Shown: in pieces, positions 25,764 to 34,577 of the stretch
Layout: each line of letters starts with the position of its first letter
Numbering within the stretch: position 1 is the stretch's first letter
NCBI RefSeq assembly: GCF_000739935.1
Contig: NZ_BBJU01000035.1
Span: forward strand, 1 to 40,776
Source of the DNA: Agrobacterium rubi TR3 = NBRC 13261
GTDB lineage: Bacteria > Pseudomonadota > Alphaproteobacteria > Rhizobiales > Rhizobiaceae
Direction: 5' to 3'
DNA: 40,776 nucleotides
Translations under genes and position numbers: made by a program
Notes under the pieces: model-generated
The model's input: the letters and a program-made list of their open reading frames with translations, nothing else
Database searches by the model: none
Told to the model about the DNA's origin: nothing

Positions 25764-26993
25764 ATGTCCAAGCCAGTTGTCCTCTTCGTCCCAACCAAGA
25801 TCCTCCTGGAAACCCCGCAATCGGAATGGTTGGAAACGCTGGGAGAGAAGTTTGTCATACTGACATCAGCAGGCGGCCGCGACGCGCTGGGGAAGCACCT
25901 CCCGAACATGGTCGATCGCATGGAGTTTTTCGATAACTTCAACGATAATCCGGCGGTCGAGCTTCGTGCGCTGGACGTCGCGACGGATCTGGAAACCGAT
26001 CTCGTGATCGCCCTGGCGGAAGTAGACCTGTTGCGTGCCGCTCGCGTAAGAGACCGTTTGAACTTCTCCACGACGAAACACGAGCAGAACACGCAGTATT
26101 TCCGCGACAAGTTCCTCATGAAACAGCGGCTGGCCGAACATGGAATAAAAATCCATCCGATGCGGACCTTTCAAAGCGCACTTGAGCTGAAGGACTTCGT
26201 CGACACTCATGGCTATCCCGTCGTCGCGAAGCCACGAGATGGAAGAGGCTCGGGCGGCGTCTGTGTTCTGCGAGACCATGCTGACTTCCTAGGCTACATA
26301 TCCACCATGGACGCCACGACCTTCCAGAATCTCATGGTCGAGAAATTCGTGGAAGCGCCGATGCTGCATGTGAATGGCTTATACGTGGACGGCGAAGCTG
26401 TTTTCATTACTCCGGTAAGAGCGAACATCGGCTGCCTAGCTTTCCTCGACGGCGAGAGTCTGGGCGTCGCGATGCTTGATCGTGACAGCGAGCTACGCAA
26501 GGAGGCAGTCCAACTCACGAAACGCATTCTCGAAGAGGCGCTGCCGTCGCCAAGAAACTTCCTGTTTTATCTTGAATTGTTCGTAGTCGACGGCGAACTC
26601 GTGGTTTGCGAGATAGCCTCTCGGCTGGGAGGAAACGGCGTCAATCAAGAAGTTATAGAAGCGTTCGGTATCAACCCGCGGCTTGAATTTATCAAGGCCG
26701 AGAGAGGTTTTTCTGCGCTTCGGGGTGTGACCTTGGAGCCCAAAGCATTGGTGGGGTACATCGCGGTGCCTCCACGCGAAGGGGTTCTCATCGATTTCCC
26801 TGACAGCCCCCAACACGACTTCATACGCTCCTACAACATCACGGGTCAGCGCGGCAAAAAATACGAAAAGATGAAGCTGACCAACGGGGAAGTGGTGTGC
26901 GCCGTCGTCGAGGGTGCGACCGAAGCCCATGTCGCGAGCAGGTTGAACGAATTCGATGCTTGGGTCGCCACCAACTTCGTCTGGCAACAGTAA
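25764..26993 (+). CDS. ATP-grasp carboxylate-amine ligase
   Basis: The protein is 409 residues. ATP-grasp enzymes activate a carboxylate as acyl phosphate and join it to an amine or thiol. The small N-terminal domain (1-100) starts KPVVLFVPTKILLET. The phosphate loop is AKPRDGRGSGGVCVL (155-169), the ATP-lid region follows with NLMVEKFVEAPM (189-200), and metal-binding acids lie in YLELFVVDGELVVCEIASRL (269-288), followed by GGNGVN. That matches amino-acid ligases such as the BacD/DdaF types more than biotin carboxylases. First gene of the cluster; a 32-base gap leads to the FAD gene. It would form an amide or peptide bond in the product. The substrate is unknown. Confidence 0.85.
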   Translation: MSKPVVLFVPTKILLETPQSEWLETLGEKFVILTSAGGRDALGKHLPNMVDRMEFFDNFNDNPAVELRALDVATDLETDLVIALAEVDLLRAARVRDRLNFSTTKHEQNTQYFRDKFLMKQRLAEHGIKIHPMRTFQSALELKDFVDTHGYPVVAKPRDGRGSGGVCVLRDHADFLGYISTMDATTFQNLMVEKFVEAPMLHVNGLYVDGEAVFITPVRANIGCLAFLDGESLGVAMLDRDSELRKEAVQLTKRILEEALPSPRNFLFYLELFVVDGELVVCEIASRLGGNGVNQEVIEAFGINPRLEFIKAERGFSALRGVTLEPKALVGYIAVPPREGVLIDFPDSPQHDFIRSYNITGQRGKKYEKMKLTNGEVVCAVVEGATEAHVASRLNEFDAWVATNFVWQQ

Positions 26994-27025
26994 TTCGGCG
27001 TTCTTCTTTCTTCCCTGGAGCGAAT

Positions 27026-28480
27026 ATGAAGATAGCTATCATTGGTTGCGGCTACGGCGGCGCGTTAGTCCTCAAGCGCCTACTGGACAAGTACGATTCG
27101 TGCTTGACGATCGACGTCTATGACGAAAATGGGAGTGTCGGAAGGGGCTATGCTTACCAGGTAGATGATGGATCAAATTTGCTGAATAGACCCGCGAGTT
27201 TGATGTATTTCTCCGAGAAGGGTGACTTCAAAAGATGGCTGGCGAGCAACTCCGACGAGTATGTTGCGCGTAGATTGTTCGGAAATTTCGTGAATTCGGC
27301 ACTGACCGCCGCGATCGAGCGCAGTTGCCGAGCTCCGCGGTTCCTGAAAGAAAGAGTAGTGTCGGTTGACGAAGCAGTGGACGGCGTCTCGGTCACTGCG
27401 CGGACACGGCGGGACTACGATGCAGCCATCCTTGCGACGGGCAACGAGGCGCCAAAGGACGCCTACGGATTATCCGGGCTTAAGGGCTTCATAGCGGACC
27501 CATACCCGACTTCACAGTTTAGGCAGAGCGCTAGTGGAGAAATTGCGGTCCTCGGAGCTAGACTTTCCGCGATCGACGCCGCAGTAGCGATTCTCGACCG
27601 CGACGACGGCAGACGAGTGACCCTCTACAGTAGGAAATCCGGTCTTCCGCTTTCAAGCGACACCTACGAGCACATCACTCTTGTCAGCCTCTCTGAAGAG
27701 CTGCTGCGGGGCAGGGTTCTCGACCGCGGATTGAAGCTGACGGACGTCGCCCGGATCATCGATCTGGAATTTGAAGCGCAAGGCGTACCGATTACGGTCG
27801 GCCGTATGCTGAGATCGTCCGCCTGGCAAAGAGATCAGAACCTCAAGCGAAGAATATATTCGATACTGGCCTCGATGAACAATCTCGCGCCGATTTTTTG
27901 GGATGCGCTTACCGCGGAGGAGGCGCTTAGGTTCAAAAAGACCTGGTCGTCTATCTGGAACGCAGCACGCGTGCCAGTGCCGCCGCAAAAGCGAGAGCGC
28001 GTCGATGCATATATGGCGTCCGGGAGACTCATCTTTCGACAGGGATTGCAGAGCGTAGGAGGGGACAAAGGAGGCTTCACCCTCAAGACGCGTCAAGGGG
28101 TGTTTAGGGCAGATTTTCTCGTCAACGCAACTGGGCCTTCTCCAACACTTGAATCCCCTCTCTATTCGAGCATGTTTAAGTCGGGTGCCGCGCAGCCTCA
28201 CGAATTCGGCGGGCTGCAGGTAGACATCGATACGTGCCGGGTGATCGGCAAAGGTGAAGGCAGCTCGCTATTTTCGTTGGGCCATCCCACCGCCGGGGCG
28301 TTTTTCAGTGCTAGCAACATCGACATCATTCAAACCCAGGCTCATCGCATAGCGCTCGCTATCGGTAAGCTCACGACTGGACGAGAAGCTACTTTCGAGC
28401 AGTCGAGAAATGGCCCGCCAAACACAATGATCTTCTCGCACGCGGCGCCTGCTGATCTTGGTCGAGGTGTCGGGCCATGA
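27026..28480 (+). CDS. FAD/NAD(P)-binding oxidoreductase
   Basis: The protein is 484 residues. ATG 27026 has GGAG six bases upstream; longer versions run into the previous gene. The N-terminal dinucleotide fold is IAIIGCGYGGALVLKRL (residues 3-19), followed by an acidic strand end VYDENGSVGRGYAY. A second nucleotide-type motif is EIAVLGARLSAIDAAVAIL at about 173-191, and VNATGP near 368-373 is the usual late flavin motif. This layout fits the FAD_NAD_binding_9-type family and flavin monooxygenase-like enzymes. No peroxidase or disulfide CxxC is seen. It overlaps the membrane-protein gene by four bases. Likely role: oxidation of a pathway intermediate, perhaps N- or C-hydroxylation. Confidence 0.85.
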   Translation: MKIAIIGCGYGGALVLKRLLDKYDSCLTIDVYDENGSVGRGYAYQVDDGSNLLNRPASLMYFSEKGDFKRWLASNSDEYVARRLFGNFVNSALTAAIERSCRAPRFLKERVVSVDEAVDGVSVTARTRRDYDAAILATGNEAPKDAYGLSGLKGFIADPYPTSQFRQSASGEIAVLGARLSAIDAAVAILDRDDGRRVTLYSRKSGLPLSSDTYEHITLVSLSEELLRGRVLDRGLKLTDVARIIDLEFEAQGVPITVGRMLRSSAWQRDQNLKRRIYSILASMNNLAPIFWDALTAEEALRFKKTWSSIWNAARVPVPPQKRERVDAYMASGRLIFRQGLQSVGGDKGGFTLKTRQGVFRADFLVNATGPSPTLESPLYSSMFKSGAAQPHEFGGLQVDIDTCRVIGKGEGSSLFSLGHPTAGAFFSASNIDIIQTQAHRIALAIGKLTTGREATFEQSRNGPPNTMIFSHAAPADLGRGVGP

Positions 28481-29517
28481 ATATCCAAGAGCTTTCTAGA
28501 GTTTGGGCAGTCGCATTTCCGCTATCGGTAACCGCTGCTGGCGGGTTGGTGTTCGAAGCGGTAGGTATACCGAACGGACTTTTGATCGGCGGGCTTTTGG
28601 CGTCGCTTGTAATATGCAGGCTCTACCGCCGCGCCGAAGTCCTAGCCGGTAGTTTGCAGTATGTACAAATTACCATCGGAATAGAACTCGGAGCGCTCTT
28701 CGCCGCCGGAGATCTTGCCATAACTGGCAAGCTGGCTGCTGCTGCCTGTCTCCTGGCGATGTGCCTGATGTTGCAGATAGCGATAAGCTTTTTCTGGCTT
28801 AGAATTGTATCCGGCTGGACGGCAACAGATGCCGTCCTCGCCTCATATCCTGGCGCGATGGCTGCCGTCCTCGATCTGTTCGACAGGGCATCTGCATCCC
28901 CACGAGTAATCATGGTGCATGTTCTGAGGTTGATCGTGCTGACTGTCGCCGCGAGCGCAATGATTCATTCGTCGTCCGACGCCGGGACGCCTGGCTCAAC
29001 AGGAATATGGAATTGGATCGCTGTCGGTGCAGTCGCGCTGGCGAGCCTAGTGGTCGGCCGGACGCTGGAGATGTGCAAGGTTCCCGCCCCTTACATGCTC
29101 GTCGCCACATTCTTTACGGCGGTGGGGCTCCGGTCAGGTTTTTCCGCCAGTGTAGACCTTCCGCACTGGTCTCTCGTCGTCTGCGAAATACTTCTCGCGC
29201 TTCTGATCACGATAAGAATCAAAGATGCCGGTCTTGCGGAGTTTAGGTCCAGCCTCATGCCGGGCACGATCGCGATCGTCCTTATGCTGTTAACATCGGC
29301 GGGAGTCGCCTGGCTTGCGAAGGTGTTGCTGCACCTGGACTTCGCAACCATGTCCCTGTCCTACGTGCCGGGCGGAGTGGAAAGCGTAGCTATCATTGCG
29401 ATTTCTTCTGGCCTCGAAGCGTCGTTCATAATGAAGCTGCACTTTTTCAGGTTGATCTTGGTGCAAACTGCTCCAGCAGTGGTCTCGCTTCTACGATTGC
29501 GTTCAAGCCCCGGTTGA
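28477..29517 (+). CDS. AbrB-family (PF05145-type) membrane protein
   Basis: The protein is 346 residues with about ten hydrophobic segments, such as LLIGGLLASLVICRLY, LAAAACLLAMCLMLQIAISF, WIAVGAVALASLVVG and IAIVLMLLTSAGVAWLA. Two halves look alike, each with a PGAMAA or PGGVES element after membrane spans (YPGAMAAVLDL near 127 and YVPGGVESVAIIA near 298), as in the duplicated AbrB membrane family. It is not the AbrB transcription factor. Members of this family are linked to uptake or tolerance of small acids, but roles are poorly tested. It is coupled to the FAD gene by an ATGA overlap, so it may export or import the cluster's product. Confidence 0.85.
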   Translation: MNIQELSRVWAVAFPLSVTAAGGLVFEAVGIPNGLLIGGLLASLVICRLYRRAEVLAGSLQYVQITIGIELGALFAAGDLAITGKLAAAACLLAMCLMLQIAISFFWLRIVSGWTATDAVLASYPGAMAAVLDLFDRASASPRVIMVHVLRLIVLTVAASAMIHSSSDAGTPGSTGIWNWIAVGAVALASLVVGRTLEMCKVPAPYMLVATFFTAVGLRSGFSASVDLPHWSLVVCEILLALLITIRIKDAGLAEFRSSLMPGTIAIVLMLLTSAGVAWLAKVLLHLDFATMSLSYVPGGVESVAIIAISSGLEASFIMKLHFFRLILVQTAPAVVSLLRLRSSPG

Positions 29518-29640
29518 CAACCTTGTTCTTTAGCTGCCCGAGCGATCATTCGTGCGGTTCCTTCGAAGCGCTGGCTCTTCAGCCCCGTATAACGCTTCCC
29601 TGCATTCATCTGCCTCGTCCCAATCAGGAAGGTTTAGCCA

Positions 29641-30867
29641 ATGGAAATGACCGTCGATATCCGAAACAAGTTCAGAAACACGGCGAAAATGACGGCGTTG
29701 AGCTACGAGAACTGGCAGATCGCAAAGGCGAGGGGGCTCGTCGATTTATTCGTGCACACCGATCGTGTTGGGCATTCTCTGCCCGGAACCGAAACCAAGT
29801 TTGTCAATATGAGCAGCTACTCGTATCTCGGGCTCAACCGGCATGCAGCGATTGTTCAGGGGTCGATAGATGCGTTACTCGATGAAGCGATCACCGGGCT
29901 CGCCATCGCGCCGACGCGGATGCGCCCGTCACTGGCGCGAAGCGCCGAACAAGGTCTATCTGATCTTTTCGACGCGACATGCGTAATTGGGCTTTCGTGC
30001 TCCGTGATGACGTCGGCGCTCCTCCCTCTCGTTTCGTCAGGGCATCTCGTGGACGGGTTGCCCCGTGTGACCGTGTTCGATCGGCATGCTCATTTCTGCA
30101 TGGAGATGGTAAAACCTATTTGCGCCGACGAAGCTCCAGTGCTTGTCGCCCCCCACAACGACATCAATTTTCTTGAAGATATATGCAAACGCGAACAGCG
30201 TGTAGCCTACGTTGCCGACGGCGCGTATTCTCTGGGTGGAACCACGATACTGCGAGACTTACGCTACCTGCAGGATAAGTATGGTCTGTTTCTTTGGTTC
30301 GACGACTCGCATTCTCTCTCAGTGCTCGGTGCAAGCGGGGAGGGTTTCGTTAGATCTCAGCTAGACGAGGTGAACCCGCTTACTGTCATCAGCGCGTCGT
30401 TGAACAAGGGGTTCGGATGCTCAGGCGGCGTGGCTATGCTGCATAAGGGCTTCGATACCTCGTTTTTGAACACGACGAACGGCGGACCTCTCACTTGGTC
30501 TCAAAGCCTTACAACTGCGAGTCTCGGCAGTATCGTCGCGGGCGTCAGCATCCACAAAAGCGGTGAGTTACTCGAGCTGCAGCAGAATTTGCAGAGCAAT
30601 ATCAGGACATTCGACGAGGCATATCCAACCGCCCTTGCTGGAGGCGAACTGCCGATCAGGATGGTGACCACTGGGGACGCACAGGTCGCGATGGATATCT
30701 CGCAGAGACTGTTGGAGCGGGGTTTTTACTGTGCCCCTGTGTACTTTCCGATTACGCCGCGTGGAAGAGAAGGGCTCCGAGTGATGATCAGAGCCGACCA
30801 CAGGTCTGAAGACATTATCGCCTTCGCCGACGCATTATCCCAAGAAGTCAGCACAAGCGCGGTATGA
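29641..30867 (+). CDS. Alpha-oxoamine synthase-like PLP enzyme
   Basis: This 408-residue fold-type I PLP enzyme resembles 8-amino-7-oxononanoate synthase, serine palmitoyltransferase and CqsA, which condense an amino acid with an acyl-CoA and lose CO2. Landmarks are NMSSYSYLGLNRH (56-68), FDRHAHFC (147-154), the aspartate motif WFDDSHSLSVLG (219-230) and the PLP lysine in SASLNKGFGCSGG (251-263, Lys256). Differences from normal members are DDSHS for DEAHS and APTRMRPS in place of the Gly-Arg-rich loop, so the substrate is probably unusual. AGGAAGG lies upstream of ATG 29641; the 123-base gap before it could hold an extra promoter. It likely makes an aminoketone from acyl-CoA and an amino acid. 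Confidence 0.85.
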   Translation: MEMTVDIRNKFRNTAKMTALSYENWQIAKARGLVDLFVHTDRVGHSLPGTETKFVNMSSYSYLGLNRHAAIVQGSIDALLDEAITGLAIAPTRMRPSLARSAEQGLSDLFDATCVIGLSCSVMTSALLPLVSSGHLVDGLPRVTVFDRHAHFCMEMVKPICADEAPVLVAPHNDINFLEDICKREQRVAYVADGAYSLGGTTILRDLRYLQDKYGLFLWFDDSHSLSVLGASGEGFVRSQLDEVNPLTVISASLNKGFGCSGGVAMLHKGFDTSFLNTTNGGPLTWSQSLTTASLGSIVAGVSIHKSGELLELQQNLQSNIRTFDEAYPTALAGGELPIRMVTTGDAQVAMDISQRLLERGFYCAPVYFPITPRGREGLRVMIRADHRSEDIIAFADALSQEVSTSAV

Positions 30868-30889
30868 TACTAAGTGGAGAAGGTGCAAA

Positions 30890-31717
30890 ATGACTATCAA
30901 GAGCGTGCTAATAACGCCGGGAACCCGCCTTGATCGATATCAGGGGACCAGAACTATACCTGCCGACGCGGTGATGTTCGACCTTGAGGACGCCGTGCCG
31001 GCCCAAGAAAAATCGGTTGCGCGGCGGCATTGGGGGTCGTTGACGGACGCGACGGTGCGGGCGCGGACTGCTGTGCGCATCAATTCTTTCCCATCCATGG
31101 ACAGTCTTCGAGACCTCGTCTGCGTCCTTTCATCTGAGGTCACGCCCGATCTCGTATTCGTTCCGAAAGCAGAATCTGCGAGGTGCTTCCGGCTGCTCGA
31201 TGAATTACTCGACGACGCGGGAGTGGAAACGGGCCTTGTCGCATTGATCGAAACGCCACGGGGCGTGGCGAGCGCTCTCGAAATCTCGACCGCCAGTCGA
31301 CGATTGAAAGCCCTCGCCTTCGGCGCTGCCGACTATTCAATGGCGTTGGGCACAGGTATGGAGTGGGACCTGATGCTTCACGCCCGATGGTCGATAGTCA
31401 ATGCCGCCAAGGCATGCGAGCTCCAGGCGATAGACTCTCCATCCTTCGATCTACAGAACCAGCACATGCTGCGACAAGATTGCGAACGCGCCAACAAGAT
31501 GGGGTTCACCGGAAAATTTGCGGTGCACCCGAAACAAGTTGCTACGATCAATGAAGTCTTTCGTCCCGACGCCGAAGCGATTTCTTGGGCCATCAAGGTA
31601 GTTCAGGCCGCCGAAGACAGCGCGACGAGTATCGGAACTTTGGATGGATCGATGATCGGGCCGCCTTTTCTCCGTCGCGCGCAGAATATTCTGGCGGCGG
31701 TGAGCTCACCATCATGA
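30890..31717 (+). CDS. HpcH/HpaI-type CoA ester lyase (CitE/malyl-CoA lyase-like)
   Basis: The protein is 275 residues, as usual for citrate lyase beta/malyl-CoA lyase proteins. Visible motifs are MFDLEDAVP (29-37, with metal-binding acids), AVRINSF (61-67), VFVPKAES (89-96), ALIETPRGV (118-126, with metal-binding Glu121), GAADY (145-149) and MGFTGKFAVHPKQ (204-216). The family splits or joins beta-hydroxyacyl-CoA thioesters such as malyl-CoA, beta-methylmalyl-CoA or citramalyl-CoA. The gene follows the PLP gene by 22 bases and overlaps the MaoC gene by four bases; MaoC and lyase together would interconvert an enoyl-CoA, a hydroxyacyl-CoA and its cleavage products. It could supply or remove the acyl-CoA for the PLP enzyme. 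Confidence 0.9.
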   Translation: MTIKSVLITPGTRLDRYQGTRTIPADAVMFDLEDAVPAQEKSVARRHWGSLTDATVRARTAVRINSFPSMDSLRDLVCVLSSEVTPDLVFVPKAESARCFRLLDELLDDAGVETGLVALIETPRGVASALEISTASRRLKALAFGAADYSMALGTGMEWDLMLHARWSIVNAAKACELQAIDSPSFDLQNQHMLRQDCERANKMGFTGKFAVHPKQVATINEVFRPDAEAISWAIKVVQAAEDSATSIGTLDGSMIGPPFLRRAQNILAAVSSPS

Positions 31718-32247
31718 GGAGCATCAATGCTTTCGACCGAGACGAAGCCAACCGATATGTCGAGCGCCAAGGACTTTACTACGACGAGTTCAACATAGGT
31801 GATGTCATAGTCCACCGACCTTCACGCACTGTTACTGAAGCGGATAACACATGGATGTCCCTACTTTGCCACAACGTCCACCCGCTTCATATCGATAGCG
31901 ACTACGCCTCGCGTACTGAATTCGGTCGGCCGGTGGTGTCAAGCCTCGTCACACTCTCGATCATCACCGGAATGACCACCCGCAGTACAAGTGCGAAAGC
32001 GATCGCTAACCTTGGATGGGACGAGGTAAGGTTGATAAGGCCGGTTTTCGTCGGTGACACAATCCACGCCGAGACAACTGTTAAAGGTAAACGGAAGTCG
32101 GGGTCACGAGAGAACTGCGGAATCGTTTCTTTCAGCACGGTCGGAAAAACTGCGGACGACATGATCTTCATGAGTTTCGTAAGGCATGCGCTCATACCTG
32201 CCAGACCCGGCTATACTCCAGAAGGCAATGAAGTTGCGGCATCTTGA
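31714..32247 (+). CDS. MaoC-like hot-dog acyl-CoA hydratase/dehydratase
   Basis: The protein is 177 residues, beginning at ATG 31714 inside the lyase stop codon. The hydratase motif is TEADNTWMSLLCHNVHPLHI with DSDYA (41-65), then EFGRPVVSS (69-77) and VFVGDTIHAETTV. Its usual sequence is D..H.D..YA with a Gly-rich close; here Asn54 and His59 are likely in the active site. The family adds water to enoyl-CoA esters. Mesaconyl-CoA hydratase type enzymes are natural partners of citE-like lyases. The lyase-MaoC order suggests a branched C4/C5 CoA ester, such as mesaconyl-CoA or methylmalyl-CoA, as an intermediate; this is inference. Confidence 0.88.
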   Translation: MRSINAFDRDEANRYVERQGLYYDEFNIGDVIVHRPSRTVTEADNTWMSLLCHNVHPLHIDSDYASRTEFGRPVVSSLVTLSIITGMTTRSTSAKAIANLGWDEVRLIRPVFVGDTIHAETTVKGKRKSGSRENCGIVSFSTVGKTADDMIFMSFVRHALIPARPGYTPEGNEVAAS

Positions 32248-33154
32248 TCGGAAAGACATCGACCAAGCGGCCGATCTAGACGAGCTTATTGAAGATATGG
32301 ATGCCTTCTTATCTCTAGGTGTCCGTCACCGAATGCAAACCCCGCTCCGAACACTCTTGTCGACGCAGTCGGGCGAGGGGCTGCTAGTCGCAATGCCCTC
32401 CTACTCACCTGATCTCGGGCTGTTCACCACGAAACTTGGAACAGTGATCAAACCGGGGGGCGGCGACAAGGCAGCATCCGTCAATACGCTTGTCGCTGCT
32501 TTCGACGCTGTGACTGGCCGCGCCATCGCAACCGTTGACGGCTGCGGCATTACGCACCTGAAGTGCGCCGCTCTTACGGCTGTAGTGACCCGATACTGCT
32601 CAGCATCGGACGCGCACTCCCTTGGAGTTGTCGGCGCAGGAGCGCTTGCTTGCGCACAGATCGTCGGGATCGCTAGGGTACGACAGTTATCGGAAATTTC
32701 GGTCTATGCACGCAGTAGCGGATCTGCAGAGATGCTCCGACGCAATCTCGCCGAACGACACAATTTCCATACGCCGCTCTCCTTCTCAGGATCAGTCGAA
32801 GAAGCGGTACGAAACAAGATGGTGGTGGCAACGTCCACTACATCGCGACAAGCACTGATTGATGCGGGCTGGCTTGTAGAGAGTGTGCACGTAAACTGCA
32901 TGGGTGCACGCTCCCACGAGACGACCGAGCTTGATCCGCTCGCCTTGAAAGATTCCATCCTCCTCGTCGAGGATGTAGACACCGCTGTTCAGGAAGCCGG
33001 GCCAACTCATCGTTCGGGAATTGTTCTCGAAGAAATGATGAGACTTCGAGCGCGCCTTCCTGTTGGCCGCACGGTGTTCAGTTCGTCGGGACACGGGGCA
33101 TTCGATATGCTCGCAACGGCTCACGTAATCCGGCGCGCAGGCTTACTTTCCTAA
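32228..33154 (+). CDS. Ornithine cyclodeaminase/mu-crystallin-like enzyme
   Basis: The protein is 308 residues from ATG 32228, overlapping maoC by 20 bases; a longer start at 32186 is possible. LGLFTTKLGTVIKP (about 63-76) contains the Lys69-type residue of ornithine cyclodeaminase. The Rossmann loop is SLGVVGAGALACAQIVGIAR (131-150), followed by VYARS. A VHVNCMGARSHETTELD segment near 250 places the expected acidic residue. Members are ornithine cyclodeaminases, ketimine reductases or SbnB-type dehydrogenases, so NAD-linked amino-acid or imine redox is likely. Here it probably handles an amino-acid intermediate or an imine formed after the PLP step. No strict specificity can be read. Confidence 0.88.
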   Translation: MKLRHLDRKDIDQAADLDELIEDMDAFLSLGVRHRMQTPLRTLLSTQSGEGLLVAMPSYSPDLGLFTTKLGTVIKPGGGDKAASVNTLVAAFDAVTGRAIATVDGCGITHLKCAALTAVVTRYCSASDAHSLGVVGAGALACAQIVGIARVRQLSEISVYARSSGSAEMLRRNLAERHNFHTPLSFSGSVEEAVRNKMVVATSTTSRQALIDAGWLVESVHVNCMGARSHETTELDPLALKDSILLVEDVDTAVQEAGPTHRSGIVLEEMMRLRARLPVGRTVFSSSGHGAFDMLATAHVIRRAGLLS

Positions 33155-33203
33155 AAGGCCGGTCGAGGTCGAAAAACAATCTCGTTCAAAGGTGTAAGAC
33201 CAT

Positions 33204-34577
33204 ATGAAGCAAGTCAGGTTCAACGCCTTTTTAATGAATTGCATCAGCCATCTATCTCCTGGCTTATGGAGGACGGTGGGTGACAGATCACGAGACTACA
33301 ACGATCTGGGGCATTGGGTGCGCTTGGCGCAGACCCTCGAAAGGGGTTACTTCGACGCGATCTTTTTGGCAGATATCCTTGGAGTTTACGACACCTATCA
33401 AGACTCCGTGGAACCCTCGCTACGGATGGCTGCTCAGATTCCCGTTAACGACCCGCTTCCGTTGATACCCGTTATGGCTCATGCAACCGAACACATAGGT
33501 TTCGGCCTGACCGCCTCCGTATCGTTCGAGCATCCTTTCCCCTTTGCCCGACGGATGTCCACACTTGATCACCTAACCAAAGGGAGGATCGCGTGGAATA
33601 TCGTGACCTCGTACCTTGAGAGTGCCGCACGCAATCTTGGACAAGATAAGATAACAGACCACGATCAACGGTATGACATGGCAGATGAGTATCTCGAGGT
33701 CGTTTACAAGCTCTGGGAGGCGAGCTGGCATGAGGATGCGGTCTGCGGCGCGGGAACGAATTTCGCGGACGCAAAGAGGGTCGATCCTATCCTCCACGAG
33801 GGTCGATTCTTCAAGGTTCCCGGCATCCATCTCAGTGAGCCATCGCCACAAAGAACGCCGGTCCTTTTTCAAGCCGGCAGCTCAGGACGCGGGAAGCGAT
33901 TTGCTGCGCGCCACGCAGAGTGCGTCTTCACCGGGTGCCCTTCGAAATCAGTTATGCGGACCGTTGTATCCGATATCCGCAGTCAGGTTGGGGAGGAGGG
34001 CCGCGATCCTCGAAGCGTTCTCATATTCAATATGCAGACGATAATCTTGCGTGCGTCGGATGAGGAGGCACAAGATGAGTATGCCCGCCTAATGAGCTTT
34101 GTGGACCGAGATGCAGTTCTTGCGATCTTTTCGGGGGCAATGGGCATAGATCTCGGACAACTGCCATACGATAAACCGCTTCGCTATGCCAAAACACAGA
34201 TGGCGCAATCGGTGTTGGAGGCCTTCACAAGTGCTGATCCTTCAAAGGATTGGACTATACGCGAGATCGTCGAGTGGTGCGGAATCGGTGGCAGGGGACC
34301 GGTTTTCGTCGGATCGCCTGTCACCGTGGCGAATATGATTGAGGAGTGGGTCGAGGACACCGATCTAGATGGTTTCAATCTGTCCTACGCCACTATGCCA
34401 GGAAGTTACGAGGACATAGTCGATCTTCTTGTTCCAGAGCTACAAAAAAGAGGCCGATATAAAACGGCCTACGACACTGGAAGTCTTCGTGAGAAGTTCT
34501 TCGGCTGCGGAGCGAGGCTCAGCGGAACCGATCTTGCGCGTCGCCTCAGCCGATTGCACAACCCACGAACGACCTGA
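33204..34577 (+). CDS. LLM-class FMN-dependent monooxygenase (NtaA/SnaA/DszA type)
   Basis: The protein is 457 residues, a bacterial luciferase-like (TIM-barrel) flavin monooxygenase. Landmarks of the NtaA/SnaA/DszA group are FNAFLMNCISHLSPGLWR at the N-terminus, AQTLERGYFDAIFLADILGV, ASVSFEHPFPFARRMSTLDH with LTKGRIAWNIVTSYLESAAR (about 100-140), ITDHDQRYDMADEYLEV, and VLFQAGSSGRGKRFAARHAE (about 219-238). These enzymes use FMNH2 from a separate reductase to oxidise organic nitrogen or sulfur compounds. No reductase gene is nearby. It ends the cluster, 49 bases after the cyclodeaminase-like gene. It might hydroxylate the product or break down a substrate; the cluster's other genes lean to biosynthesis. 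Confidence 0.9.
   Translation: MKQVRFNAFLMNCISHLSPGLWRTVGDRSRDYNDLGHWVRLAQTLERGYFDAIFLADILGVYDTYQDSVEPSLRMAAQIPVNDPLPLIPVMAHATEHIGFGLTASVSFEHPFPFARRMSTLDHLTKGRIAWNIVTSYLESAARNLGQDKITDHDQRYDMADEYLEVVYKLWEASWHEDAVCGAGTNFADAKRVDPILHEGRFFKVPGIHLSEPSPQRTPVLFQAGSSGRGKRFAARHAECVFTGCPSKSVMRTVVSDIRSQVGEEGRDPRSVLIFNMQTIILRASDEEAQDEYARLMSFVDRDAVLAIFSGAMGIDLGQLPYDKPLRYAKTQMAQSVLEAFTSADPSKDWTIREIVEWCGIGGRGPVFVGSPVTVANMIEEWVEDTDLDGFNLSYATMPGSYEDIVDLLVPELQKRGRYKTAYDTGSLREKFFGCGARLSGTDLARRLSRLHNPRTT

Noticed and set aside
28477..29517. AbrB as a transcription factor
   Set aside because: The protein has many membrane segments; only the family name is shared with the DNA-binding AbrB.
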